Source of the DNA: Methanosarcina sp.
Lineage (GTDB): Archaea > Halobacteriota > Methanosarcinia > Methanosarcinales > Methanosarcinaceae
NCBI GenBank assembly: GCA_003157235.1
Contig: PMJC01000466.1
Coordinates: 1 to 12,027 of the forward strand
DNA length: 12,027 nt
Direction: 5' to 3'
Shown: positions 1-7,509 of the stretch, piece after piece
Position numbering within the stretch: position 1 is the first letter of the stretch
Layout: the number at the start of each line of letters is the position of its first letter
Program-made: the position numbers and the translations under genes
Notes under the pieces: generated by a model
Databases searched by the model: none
Told to the model about the DNA's origin: nothing
Seen by the model: only the letters and a program-made list of their open reading frames with translations

Positions 1-159
1 TTATGGATAAACATTAGAGTATTTTGATAAACCTCAATTTTTGGTTGGTTGTTTGTGCAGCCTATATAAGCAATTTATTGGAATCGGATGTTTATCGAAA
101 TTCTCTGGAATATATTCTGTGTTCCAAGATTCATTTTGTGATGCGATCCCCATACCAGA

Positions 160-606
160 TCATTTGAGTTGATAATTTATTCGATCCGAAGCATCTGGAT
201 TTGTAGCGATTACTTGAAAATAATTTTGTATTGGAGTTATTTTTATTTTGAGAGGAGTTGCAGAATACTGATGAATGAACAAATAATCAACTTGTATTTT
301 TTCTTTTGATTGCCTCGTGAAGATATGAGGATATCTCACAACTCCTACACCATCTTCATTCGAAATATAAGCTTTACTCCCATCTATAATGAATATCGTT
401 GAGCTTGCAGTTCTCGAAATATCGTAAGTGTGCCAATCTCCAAACCAAGACGTTCCTATGTTATGGAGATCATAAGTAGATCCTCCTGATTCTAGATCAT
501 GGGAACCAGCAATAGATATAAGATCATTTGAATGAATTGCCAGTGAATCGATACTTAACCCAATTTTGCATATCTGGCAACTCGGTGAATGGGGGTTTAC
601 CCCACC
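160..606 (-). pseudogene. C-terminal LamG-like fragment of the broken DUF2341/kelch surface protein
   Basis: This stretch is open from about 606 down to a TGA at 160-162, in a different frame from the fragment before it (597-1202). Its product begins around VNPHSPSCQICKIGLSIDS and includes FGDWHTYDISRTASSTIFII, VDYLFIHQYS and INYQLK. The pattern of a W-x-TYDI strand, a middle 'FIIDG' strand and a closing 'VDYLFI' strand is typical of the concanavalin/LamG-like beta-sandwich that follows DUF2341 in archaeal surface proteins; this is family knowledge, not a search result. It has no start or ribosome site of its own, so it is the continuation of the upstream gene after a frameshift near 600. After the TGA the same frame runs on (SGMGIASQNESW) to another TGA at 34-36, so the gene tail is also damaged. 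The protein would have acted outside the cell. Confidence 0.6.
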
Positions 607-1202
607 TTAGCTCTCATTGTCAAAGTGTTATTTTCAATACACCCCCGTTTAGCCATTATCCACTCTTCACCATAATTGTAGTTAGTAGGATTTCCCGTAA
701 TGGTCAGGATACCATTTTTGATATCCATTTGACCTGTATTTTGTTTATAGTTCCATTTACTTGGATCCGGAATAATATGGGAATTTGCTGTTAACTGTTT
801 CAGATCGATTTTTTCATTATATGTAATTCCATGAGTACCCAAAGTTGGGTCCCTCCCTCCTATAACATATAAACTACTACCTGAAATAGCAGTTCCCACC
901 CCATCCCTAGGATGTAAACCTAAAGCAAATCTCTGTGACCATGAATTAGTTGTTATATTATAATAATAAATTTCTGAATGAAAGATACTTGAAGGTCCCT
1001 GACCGTAACCCATAATAATTTTATCTCCATATAATGTATTCTCACGTGTATGCCAATATACTGAATATGGAACCGCAGCGAGAGGATTAGACCACGAATT
1101 AGAGGATATGTCATAAGCATATACTCCGTTACTTCCCATTTTTCCTGAGAGATGTGGGGTTCCTCCAAATAAATATATTTTATTAGTAGCTGGGTAATTA
1201 TA
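597..1202 (-). pseudogene. Middle fragment (kelch repeats plus start of LamG-like domain) of the broken surface protein
   Basis: The frame is open from just after a TAG at 1203-1205 down to a TAA at 597-599. It starts mid-repeat with YNYPATNKIYLFGGTPHLSG, then shows two further kelch blades: 'VYAYDISSNSWSNP' and 'IYYYNITTNSWSQ', with 'SSLYVIGGRDP' after them. Each has the kelch signature of a hydrophobic strand, a GG pair and a Tyr/Trp pair (Y-D-x-x-x-N-S-W). After the propeller comes 'PSKWNYKQNTGQMDIKNGIL', the usual opening of a LamG-like sandwich. A translation beginning at the ATG at 1137-1139 would start inside a kelch blade and has no ribosome site, so I read this as a fragment of the gene starting at 1920, not an independent gene. 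The frame breaks at both ends match the neighbouring fragments. Confidence 0.65.
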
Positions 1203-1248
1203 CTAAACCACCCCACGAAATGTTAACCGGACAATTTGTCAGTTGTGT

Positions 1249-1920
1249 TTAAGTGTCGGTATCTATTATGTGTTTATAAAAATAGTTGCCTAGTAAGAGA
1301 TAGGTATTCATGCCATCTGTAACCGACATCAAACCCTGATGAGAAATAGAAGTAGGCATTTGAACGGGGTCTAAGGTCCAAGAGTTTGTTGTAATGTTAT
1401 AAATCTGGAGATGAGGAATGGAATCTAGCCCAAATCTATCGTTACTGCCACCATAACAATAAATTCTATCTGCATAATGTACTGTTGTTACACCCCATGA
1501 AACGATAGGCATTGTCGCACCCTGCGTCCAAGAATTATTAGCCAAATCATAAATTTGTTCATTGTTGAGAATTACAGAAGATGATGATCCATAGCCACCT
1601 GTCGCATAAATTTTATTATTATACAATATCAGAGGTACGTCCGCAGCTCCTGTCAACAACCCTGCCTTTTGTGTGACTATGCCGTCATATTGTATCGGTG
1701 AGACCGACTTAAAATCTTCAACAAAAGTGGGAAATACAGCGTTACAATTTGGAGAAAAACCCGCTGCTTTAGTGAGATTAAAGATTATGGAACTTCCAGA
1801 TGAAATCGTTTTTGAAATCCATAAGTTATTATTTCCATCAATCCAGCAAGAAGCAGAAGCATTTGACATCGTGAGTGTACCTAATGCCAATATTGAAAAC
1901 AAAGTTAGGTTAAATTTCAT
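1249..1920 (-). pseudogene. N-terminal fragment of a secreted DUF2341/kelch-repeat surface protein
   Basis: This 223-residue frame starts with a clear Sec signal peptide (MKFNLTLFSILALGTLTMSN, cleavage probably after ASA at about residues 21-23). Residues 25-70 (CWIDGNNNLWISKTISSGSS ... SPNCNAVFPTFVEDF) look like the C-terminal half of a DUF2341 domain; its N-terminal half is missing. From residue 90 kelch blades follow: 'NNKIYATGGYG', 'IYDLANNSWTQGATMP', 'ADRIYCYGGSN', 'IYNITTNSWTLDPVQMP'. The frame ends at a TAA (1249-1251) exactly where a kelch Trp is expected: 'DTDT*TQLTNCPVNISWGG' reads on in frame after the stop. A frameshift near 1205 then moves the reading into the next fragment. No convincing ribosome site precedes the ATG. 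The expected role was as an extracellular adhesive or cell-envelope protein; the gene as it stands would give only a truncated secreted product. Confidence 0.65.
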
Positions 1921-2570
1921 CTAGATTCAACTCTGAAGATAATGCAGCATTATTCTCCATCTAATGACTATATATCATCCGATTGATTTATTTTTCGATG
2001 CACTTTTGGGTTTTTAACATAAATAACTTTCGATTATTCAAGTCAGGTAGATAAAAACCATCGCCGCTAGAATATATTCACAACTCTGCGGTAGTAGGTT
2101 GTGTCTCTAGTTATCTTTTTATTAGGGATCCTAACCACAGGTTTTTCGACATAAACAAGCTTATTGACAGTTATATCTTCACCAAAAATTAGGCATATAC
2201 TTTCAAGTTCGATCAATAATTTGAGACTACTCTATAAAATCCATTCATTATGATATTCAAAAAAAATTCAGGCACTTATAAGAATACCAGAGGCGCATAG
2301 TTGATATATTGCAGAAGGATGAAGTCTTATAGATGTCTGATTAATTTAAAGGTTTTCGTTTTCCTGAGGCACTGGAAAAACTAGAAAGGATGTTACTATT
2401 AACGTACATGAAAATGAAAAAAGTAAATTTTTGTTTTGGACCTATTTTTCCTATCAAATATACTATTAGTTATATTATATAATTATTAACTGAATATTAA
2501 TTGAACACCAAAAATTAAGAACACATTTATTACTTTGAAGCCAGATCTTAAGAATTATAGACTATATAGT
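1921..2570. other. 650-base stretch without a recognisable gene
   Basis: No long frame on either strand. On the minus strand 2067-2231 is open for 54 codons and reads protein-like (GEDITVNKLVYVEKPVVRIP, then NKKITRDTTYYRRVVNIF), but it has no ATG and I do not recognise it. It may be the tail of another decayed gene. On the plus strand, 2345-2480 has a short open frame with FRFPEALEKLERMLLLTYMK, also unassigned and possibly chance. A promoter for the minus-strand surface protein should lie around 1960-2050, but I cannot point to a clear TATA box. Confidence 0.4.
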
Positions 2571-2998
2571 ATGATAGTCACAGGGAAAAGTGCTAACGGC
2601 AGATTTACGTTCTAGGAGATTATACAGTTCATGATACCCCAAATAAATGGCTGAAGTTGTCATAACTACTTATGACCGCCACGGAGCAAACATGGTCGTA
2701 GGGGAAAGCAACAATGATGGCGATCTTGTAGAAAGGTGTATCAAGGCAGTCAATGCAGAAATTACTCTAAGGTTGGTCCATGCCTCCAGGAGGAAAGCTA
2801 CCTGGGAAGAACCTACTAGCCTCTTTACGAGCAAGGCAAGGTTCATAATTTCAGTACATTCTCACAGCTTGAAGACCAGATGTGTGAATGAGTTCCATGA
2901 GTGAGAAGTTACCGGATAGAATAGATGCTCTTGTTTGGACTATCACTAAACTTAATGAAAGATCTTGCCAGCATGGATACTTTGATCTCTCGAAATGA
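2571..2998 (+). pseudogene. Decayed phage terminase large subunit, C-terminal nuclease part
   Basis: Four pieces in shifting frames line up with the C-terminal RNase H-like nuclease domain of phage terminase large subunits (Terminase_6C type). In order they are TGKSANGRF (from 2580), VLGDYTVHDTPNKW (2609-2649), AEVVITTYDRHGANMVVGES with NNDGDLVERCI (from 2650), YEQGKVHNFSTFSQLEDQM (2826-2882) and SEKLPDRIDALVWTITKL (2900-2953). The family hallmarks seen are 'GRFYVLxD', 'W', the 'vaExNxGGDmV' motif (here VGESNNDGDLV), 'vhASRgKxxRAEPvxxLYEQGkVhH', 'LEDQMc' and 'PDRxDALVWAxTeL'. At least three frameshifts and a TGA (2889-2891) separate the pieces. The ATG at 2647 is an accident: it overlaps the W codon where one G has been lost. 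The N-terminal ATPase domain is absent upstream. Terminases package phage DNA, so this is a prophage scar. Confidence 0.8.
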
Positions 2999-3108
2999 TC
3001 CGTAGAATGCCCAGAAATTTAATGGATAGAAGGATAGAACATTAGCATTCTATAGTTAAATTTTCATCATAAACTCCTAAAAATGATATAATTTATGCTA
3101 AGTACTAA

Positions 3109-3216
3109 ATGGTCGTGGGTGTGAGTTATTGAAAAACCGTAAGCGCAAGAATCTCTCTACATTTCCCTCAAATACAGGAGATGTACTCGCTTTTTCGGAA
3201 TTGATCAATAACAAGT
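3109..3216 (+). repeat. Small inverted-repeat (MITE-like) element, copy A
   Basis: The left end is GTGAGTTATTGA at 3121-3132 and the right end is the imperfect complement TTGATCAATAAC at 3201-3212. The interior carries AATCTCTCTACATTT and CTCAAATA, then GTACTCGCTTTT. The same order of sequence is found on the opposite strand at 5068-5161, so these are two copies of one roughly 94-base element in opposite orientation. The similarity to copy B continues weakly outward (TGGTCGTGGGT before the left end). No open frame is present, which fits a non-autonomous element moved by a transposase elsewhere. The right end has diverged more than the left. Confidence 0.75.
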
Positions 3217-3756
3217 TGAGATTTTTTCTAAACAATTCACATACTCACATCTGATTTCATTTTTTGAGTTGTATACCCGTACATAAGTACGCTTATAATA
3301 CAGGTGCAGGTGAACAAAGTGTATTCTAAGATGTAACCCGAATTTGACAGAAGCATACATTTTGTACTGTGAAAATCGGCTCCAATCTCCTGTTTTCTTC
3401 ATACAATTTTAAGTTCTACCTTGTGTTCCTTGACTTTGACGTTTTTTGTTTTTTCTAAAGATATTGTGTTGCCACAATACGTTTTCTAGTATTATAGTAC
3501 TGTATTAATTAGCGGAATTTGTCAAATTTGGGATGTAATATTAACCAACTAATGAGGCACTACCGGTAAAACAAACAGTAATATAAAAATCGAATAATAA
3601 ATAAAAAAGGATTTAATTTTAGTGGAAAAAGTGTCGTTATAAAGTAACTTTATATATTATTATCCACATCACTATTTGTATATAATTAAATAGTCCGAGA
3701 TGTAGAAAATTGAGATGTTTTTCTCTCCTATAGAGATATGAAAATGAAGGTATACC
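3217..3756. other. 540-base gene-free stretch leading into wecE
   Basis: The minus-strand frame at 3205-3402 (65 codons) runs into the inverted-repeat element and has no recognisable motif or ribosome site, so I do not call it. The last 150 bases are very AT-rich and contain the TATA-like promoter candidates for the downstream aminotransferase gene. Otherwise nothing identifiable was seen. Confidence 0.4.
3648..3688 (+). promoter_or_regulatory. Candidate archaeal TATA-box promoter(s) for wecE
   Basis: Two TATA-like elements lie upstream of the wecE ATG: CTTTATATATTATT at 3648-3661 and GTATATAATT at 3679-3688. Initiation about 25 bases downstream of the second would leave a leader of roughly 45-50 bases ending in the GAAGG ribosome site at 3746-3750. 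In a region this AT-rich, TATA-like strings are common, so this is only a candidate. Confidence 0.35.
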
Positions 3757-4941
3757 ATGCAGATTCCATTTAACAGGCCTTATTTCACTGGAAATGAACT
3801 AAAGTATATAGAAGATTTGTTTAATTCAGTACAAAACGGTGAAAGTGATTCACACATCAGCGGAGATGGGAAATATACCCGTAAAGTCCAAAAATTTATG
3901 GAGACGAAGTTTGGAGCAAAAAAATCCTTACTCACGACTTCAGGTACAAGTGCCCTTGAACTTGCAAGTTATGCTCTTAACCTGAAACACAAAGATGAAG
4001 TGATCGTTCCATCGTATACCTTCTCTTCAACTGTGAATGCGATCTTGATTGCAGGAGCGAAACCTGTCTTTGCAGACATTCAGGAGGAAACCTTAAACAT
4101 CGATCCTGAAGATATAAGAAGGAAACTCACGCCCCGAACGAAAGCCATATATCCTGTTCACTATGCAGGGGTTTCCTGTGATATGAAACATATCATGGAA
4201 ATCGCAGAAGAAAATGACCTCAAAGTAGTAGAAGATGCGGCTCAGGGTGTCAATGCAAAATATAAAGATAAGTATCTGGGAACAATTGGGGATTTTGGAT
4301 GCTACAGTTTCCATGAAACGAAAAATTACGTTTGTGGTGAAGGGGGAGCTCTTTTAATTAATACCGATGATGAAGCGATAACTGAGCGATTAGAGATTAT
4401 TAGAGAAAAAGGAACTGATAGAAGCAAGTATATCCGGGGAGAAGTGGACAAATATACGTGGGTTGACATCGGGTCGAGTTATCTTCCAAGTGATGTACTG
4501 GCAGCATTCCTTTATGCTCAGCTTGGAAAAATGGATGAAATACAGGAAAAGAGAATGAAGGTTTGGAATACTTATTATGAGGTATTAAAACCTTTTGAGG
4601 AAACAGGAAAAATACGTTTACCAATCATACCAGATTATTCAGAACATAATGCTCATTTATTTTATATTGTCCTTGAGGACGAGAACAAGAGAAATAGTGT
4701 AATGAAAGAATTAAAAAATAAAGGGATACTTGCCGTTTTTCATTATATTCCTCTTCATTCATCTCCTATGGGTATATCTCTCAAAAATAAAGAAGGCGAC
4801 TTATTAGTAACTGAAAATTTAAGTAAACGGTTGTTACGATTGCCCCTCTATGCAGAATTAAAAAATTATGAAGTAAAATATATAACAAGTGTATTATCCA
4901 TGCTCTTAGAAATACCCGAAATAACTAGTCAATACTTGTGA
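3757..4941 (+). CDS. wecE: dTDP-4-amino-4,6-dideoxygalactose transaminase (WecE/RffA type)
   Basis: This 394-residue PLP enzyme of the DegT/DnrJ/EryC1 family should convert dTDP-4-keto-6-deoxyglucose and glutamate to dTDP-Fuc4N. The opening IPFNRPYFTGNELKYIED, the block LLTTSGTSALELA (about 58-70), EVIVPSYTFSSTVNAI (81-96), DIxxETLNID, PVHYAGV, VVEDAAQGV (157-165, D160 for the pyridine nitrogen), GCYSFHETKN (181-190, K189 being the PLP lysine) and EIIREKGTDRSKYIRGEVDK follow E. coli WecE closely, and WecE is the closest family I recognise. The length is normal and all key residues are present, so the gene looks intact. The ATG is preceded by GAAGG at a 6-base spacing. It is separated from the wecD-like gene by 468 bases carrying an inverted-repeat element, so it probably has its own promoter. 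The 5' two-thirds has about 40% GC and the last 250 bases about 26%, suggesting a mosaic gene. Confidence 0.93.
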   Translation: MQIPFNRPYFTGNELKYIEDLFNSVQNGESDSHISGDGKYTRKVQKFMETKFGAKKSLLTTSGTSALELASYALNLKHKDEVIVPSYTFSSTVNAILIAGAKPVFADIQEETLNIDPEDIRRKLTPRTKAIYPVHYAGVSCDMKHIMEIAEENDLKVVEDAAQGVNAKYKDKYLGTIGDFGCYSFHETKNYVCGEGGALLINTDDEAITERLEIIREKGTDRSKYIRGEVDKYTWVDIGSSYLPSDVLAAFLYAQLGKMDEIQEKRMKVWNTYYEVLKPFEETGKIRLPIIPDYSEHNAHLFYIVLEDENKRNSVMKELKNKGILAVFHYIPLHSSPMGISLKNKEGDLLVTENLSKRLLRLPLYAELKNYEVKYITSVLSMLLEIPEITSQYL

Positions 4942-5056
4942 ATGATTTAATAACTTTTATGATCAAGATGACCAATTTGACGTCAGCTAAAGTATACCTT
5001 GTCTAAGTTATTTCGTTACAAATACTAAGGAATGATAAAAATATAACTTCAAATTT

Positions 5057-5173
5057 TGGTCGCGTCCGTGAGTTATTGATCAATTTCGAAAAGCGAGTAC
5101 AGCCCCCATATTTGAGAAAAATGTAGAGAGATTCTTATGCATACGTTTTTCAATAACTCACGGCCATCACCCA
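5057..5173 (-). repeat. Small inverted-repeat (MITE-like) element, copy B
   Basis: GTGAGTTATTGA at 5068-5079 and its perfect complement TCAATAACTCAC at 5150-5161 bound a 94-base unit; one further base on each side (C/G) also pairs. Read on the minus strand, the interior (AAGAATCTCTCTACATTT, CTCAAATA, GTACTCGCTTTT, TTGATCAATAAC) matches copy A at 3121-3212 in order. A looser match extends about ten bases outward on both ends (TTGGTCGCGTC left, GGGTGATGGC right complement). There is no open frame. This copy has better preserved termini than copy A. Confidence 0.8.
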
Positions 5174-5188
5174 AATTTTCAGTTTGGG
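5170..5188. other. Short hairpin next to the inverted-repeat element
   Basis: CCCAAA (5170-5175) and TTTGGG (5183-5188) form a 6-base stem with a 7-base loop just outside the right terminal repeat of copy B, about 230 bases after the wecE stop. It could end wecE transcription or be part of the mobile element, but no clear T-run follows it. The remaining sequence between wecE and the next gene (4942-5056 and 5189-5350) shows nothing recognisable. Confidence 0.25.
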
Positions 5189-5358
5189 AATTAATCTATA
5201 GTTCCATTTCCCCAAATAATCATTCTTGGCAACAAAACCCCTTGATATTATATTTGAATCATTCCTAAAGATACGCAATAATATAGCATCATTCTAGATT
5301 TGTATGAGCTTATTATTGTAGTCAAGCCCATGATTTAATTTTGAATAAATTGTACTGG

Positions 5359-5408
5359 CTCACTCCGCGGCATGCTGCGGGATATTGACTGAAATCAAAA
5401 GGAGTGAG
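5359..5408 (+). promoter_or_regulatory. Possible leader hairpin covering the ribosome site of the acetyltransferase gene
   Basis: CTCACTCC at 5359-5366 is the perfect complement of GGAGTGAG at 5401-5408, which is the ribosome-binding site of the gene starting at 5410. Between the arms lies a second near-palindrome, CCGCGGCATGCTGCGG (5365-5380), an island of high GC in very AT-rich surroundings. If both are in the transcript, the outer stem would hide the ribosome site and the inner hairpin would compete with it through the shared CC. Whether it regulates anything is inference. Confidence 0.4.
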
Positions 5409-5409
5409 G

Positions 5410-6159
5410 ATGTTTTTGATTAAAATTAGAAAAAATGAGTTTAATACTGCATATTTTAAAAAAGATGTGTATTTGTTAGAAATTCTCTCTGATGAGCAGC
5501 AAAACGACGAATACTTCAAAAAGAACATAATAATTACTAATGAACTGAATTCGTTAAATAAATATCCATATATTATTTGTAAACATGAATTATCAGACCT
5601 TCCTACAATTCATGCCCTTGAATCTACTGGATTTCAATTAATTAGTGTTGATATCAAACTTAAAACCGAAGTTAATAAGCCCCTAGAAATTATGAATGGA
5701 ATAAAGAATGAATTTCTCATTGAAAGGATTAATCAAAAATACGAATGTAATTTTGTAGACTTGCTAAATAAAACACAACGTTTTTTTGATTCAACTCATT
5801 TTTATAAAAGTCCGTATTTAGACAATCTTTTATGTGATTATTTTTATAAAGGATGGATTCTAAAAAACGTGAAAGGGAGAACTAATGAAAACTATATAGT
5901 TACTTATGAAAAGGAAATAATAGGATTCATATTTGGGAATAAAGACGGTAGAAATATTGACATAGACCTGATTTGGGTTAGTGAAAATTTTCGAAAAGCA
6001 GGAATTGGAAAATTTTTGATATTATCTTTAATTAAGAATAGTAGATGCAATGAGATAACTGTAAAAACACAGATAAATAATTATCCTGCAGTTAAATTAT
6101 ATACTAAAATAGGTTTCAACGTTATTGAAGTCTTTTCTGTATTTCATAGAAGTAACTAA
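5410..6159 (+). CDS. wecD: WecD-like GNAT N-acetyltransferase (probable dTDP-Fuc4N acetyltransferase)
   Basis: This 249-residue protein belongs to the GNAT family and resembles dTDP-fucosamine acetyltransferase (WecD/RffC), which makes dTDP-Fuc4NAc using acetyl-CoA. The N-terminal half (1-120) is divergent. The WecD-like signature 'RFFDSTHFYKSPYLDNLLCD' sits at 124-143, then YxxW (here YKGW, 146-149), the core strand IIGFIFGN (170-177), acetyl-CoA motif A VSENFRKAGIGKFL (190-203, the R/Q-x-x-G-x-G/A loop) and the closing NNYPAVKLYTKIGF (223-236). An upstream GTG at 5404 is in frame, but it lies inside the GGAG ribosome site (5401-5404), so I prefer the ATG at 5410. Following wecE and preceding a glycosyltransferase by 49 bases, it fits the second step of Fuc4NAc synthesis. 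The substrate is inferred from family and context; another 4-amino sugar is possible. Confidence 0.75.
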   Translation: MFLIKIRKNEFNTAYFKKDVYLLEILSDEQQNDEYFKKNIIITNELNSLNKYPYIICKHELSDLPTIHALESTGFQLISVDIKLKTEVNKPLEIMNGIKNEFLIERINQKYECNFVDLLNKTQRFFDSTHFYKSPYLDNLLCDYFYKGWILKNVKGRTNENYIVTYEKEIIGFIFGNKDGRNIDIDLIWVSENFRKAGIGKFLILSLIKNSRCNEITVKTQINNYPAVKLYTKIGFNVIEVFSVFHRSN

Positions 6160-6208
6160 ACTTTATTTGTGCTAACTATAAAGAAATAAAATCGTCGAGA
6201 AGGTTAAA

Positions 6209-7150
6209 ATGAGCTCTGAAGTTATTAACTATTCAATCGTTGTACCAGTTTACAATAGTGAAAAAACTTTAGATGAATTGACATCAATAATTAAAAATGT
6301 ATTTAATAACTTAAATAAAACATATGAAATTATACTTATTGATGACTGCAGTAGAGATAGCAGCTGGGGAATAATGCAGAAATTAAATAAGTGTAACAAA
6401 AACATCAAAGTAATACACCTAATACGAAATTTTGGGCAGCATAATGCTATTATCTGTGGGTTTCATCATTCTAAAGGAAAATATGTCATAACACTAGATG
6501 ACGATCTTCAGCATCCTCCTGAAGAAATAATAAAATTAATTAATAAAATAAATGAAGACTACATGGTTGTATATGGGAAATACATTGAAAAAAAACATAG
6601 CATATTTGAAAACTTTTTAAGCAATGGATTCCAGTATTTGATACACGTTATACTAAAAATACCAAAGAACATATATCTCTCAAGCTTTGCAATTTATGAT
6701 TTGAGAGTAATTAAAAATATGTGTACAATTAAGAATTCTTTTCCATTCCTATTTGCTTTAACGACTGCATCTGCACCAACAGATAAAATTACAAATGTCC
6801 TGATTAATCACAATGAACGTAAGGTTGGCAAATCCAATTATGGAATTATAAAGTACTTTAAATATTCATTAAATCTGATTATTAATTACTCTTCTTTACC
6901 GCTTCAATTAGTAGGAATTATAGGAATTATAATTAGTATTGTAAGTATTATCGTTGGAACTTCTATTGTTGTCAGAAAAGCTTTAAACCCTGATTATGGT
7001 GTAATGGGTTGGAACTCTCTTATGGTATCTATCACTTTTCTTAATGGTATAACTTTAATGTCAGTTGCCGTGATAGGGGAATATCTTAGACGCATATTAG
7101 CTGAAACCTCTTATGGTCAACAATATGCAATTGGTGAGATGTATCTATGA
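6209..7150 (+). CDS. Polyprenyl-phosphate glycosyltransferase, family 2 (ArnC/GtrB/DPM1-like)
   Basis: This 313-residue GT2 enzyme should transfer a sugar from a nucleotide donor to dolichyl/polyprenyl phosphate on the cytoplasmic face. Visible motifs are YSIVVPVYNSE (8-18), EIILIDDCSRDSSW (40-53, nucleotide-binding Asp), LIRNFGQHNAIICGF (71-85), YVITLDDDLQHPPEEI (92-107, metal-binding DxD at 97-99), the acceptor-loop region SSFAIYDLRVI (158-168) and ERKVGKSNYGIIKYFK (203-218). Two C-terminal membrane helices, about 232-256 and 269-291, match the ArnC/GtrB layout. GAAGG at 6197-6201 precedes the ATG. The stop overlaps the next start (ATGA), so the downstream small membrane protein is probably translated with it. 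The sugar is unknown; Fuc4NAc from the two genes upstream is the natural guess. All key residues are present. Confidence 0.9.
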   Translation: MSSEVINYSIVVPVYNSEKTLDELTSIIKNVFNNLNKTYEIILIDDCSRDSSWGIMQKLNKCNKNIKVIHLIRNFGQHNAIICGFHHSKGKYVITLDDDLQHPPEEIIKLINKINEDYMVVYGKYIEKKHSIFENFLSNGFQYLIHVILKIPKNIYLSSFAIYDLRVIKNMCTIKNSFPFLFALTTASAPTDKITNVLINHNERKVGKSNYGIIKYFKYSLNLIINYSSLPLQLVGIIGIIISIVSIIVGTSIVVRKALNPDYGVMGWNSLMVSITFLNGITLMSVAVIGEYLRRILAETSYGQQYAIGEMYL

Positions 7151-7509
7151 AATCAAATTTGAATTTTATATTTATTGTTCTCTGTATTTTGCTTCAATCA
7201 GCAGGTGGTATCTTTGGGAAATATGCAGCTTTAACAACTGAAGGTTTCAATCCACTAGAGACCATAATTAATGTATTCTATCTTCTCTCAATTGTATGTC
7301 TTTTTTTACAGGCGCTTTTCTGGCAACAGACACTGATACACTATCCGCTTTCATTCGCTTATCCGTTCATGAGTCTTGTAAATTTTGTTGTACTTATTTT
7401 ATCATACTTTTTTTTTCAAGAAGGTATCAGTCTCAATAACCTCTTCGGTTTGATCTTAATATCCAGTGGAATTAAGATACTGGCACATTATTCAGGAGAT
7501 TCTATATGA
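7147..7509 (+). CDS. Four-helix EamA/SMR-type membrane protein, ArnE-like flippase subunit
   Basis: This 120-residue hydrophobic protein has four predicted membrane helices, at about 5-28, 40-60, 68-90 and 95-115. The third and fourth helices carry the SMR/EamA signature: a Tyr-Pro-containing helix (SFAYPFMSLVNFVVL), an acidic residue at the membrane edge (FFQEGIS, E92) and a Gly-rich last helix (LFGLILISSGIKIL). The size and tandem arrangement match ArnE/ArnF, the heterodimer that moves undecaprenyl-phosphate-aminoarabinose across the membrane. The ATG overlaps the glycosyltransferase stop by four bases, and GGTGA (7133-7137) serves as ribosome site within the upstream gene. I infer it forms a heterodimer with the next product to flip the lipid-linked sugar. 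A general small-molecule exporter is the alternative but fits this context less well. Confidence 0.75.
   Translation: MKSNLNFIFIVLCILLQSAGGIFGKYAALTTEGFNPLETIINVFYLLSIVCLFLQALFWQQTLIHYPLSFAYPFMSLVNFVVLILSYFFFQEGISLNNLFGLILISSGIKILAHYSGDSI

Noticed and set aside
1203..1205. TAG in the kelch gene read as pyrrolysine
   Set aside because: The sequence upstream of this TAG in the same frame is not kelch-like; the kelch reading comes from another frame, so this is a frameshift, not a recoded stop.
953..1216. 87-codon minus-strand frame overlapping the kelch region
   Set aside because: The kelch reading in the neighbouring frame explains the sequence; this frame is its shadow.
3205..3402. 65-codon minus-strand frame as a gene
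   Set aside because: It runs into the inverted-repeat element, has no ribosome site or motif, and its composition is that of the AT-rich spacer.
4093..4624. Minus-strand frames inside wecE
   Set aside because: They are antisense shadows of a well-conserved coding sequence.
3109..5173. A functional composite transposon carrying wecE
   Set aside because: The flanking units are about 94 bases with no transposase, copy A's right end is degraded, and no target duplication was seen. Only a repeat pair can be supported.
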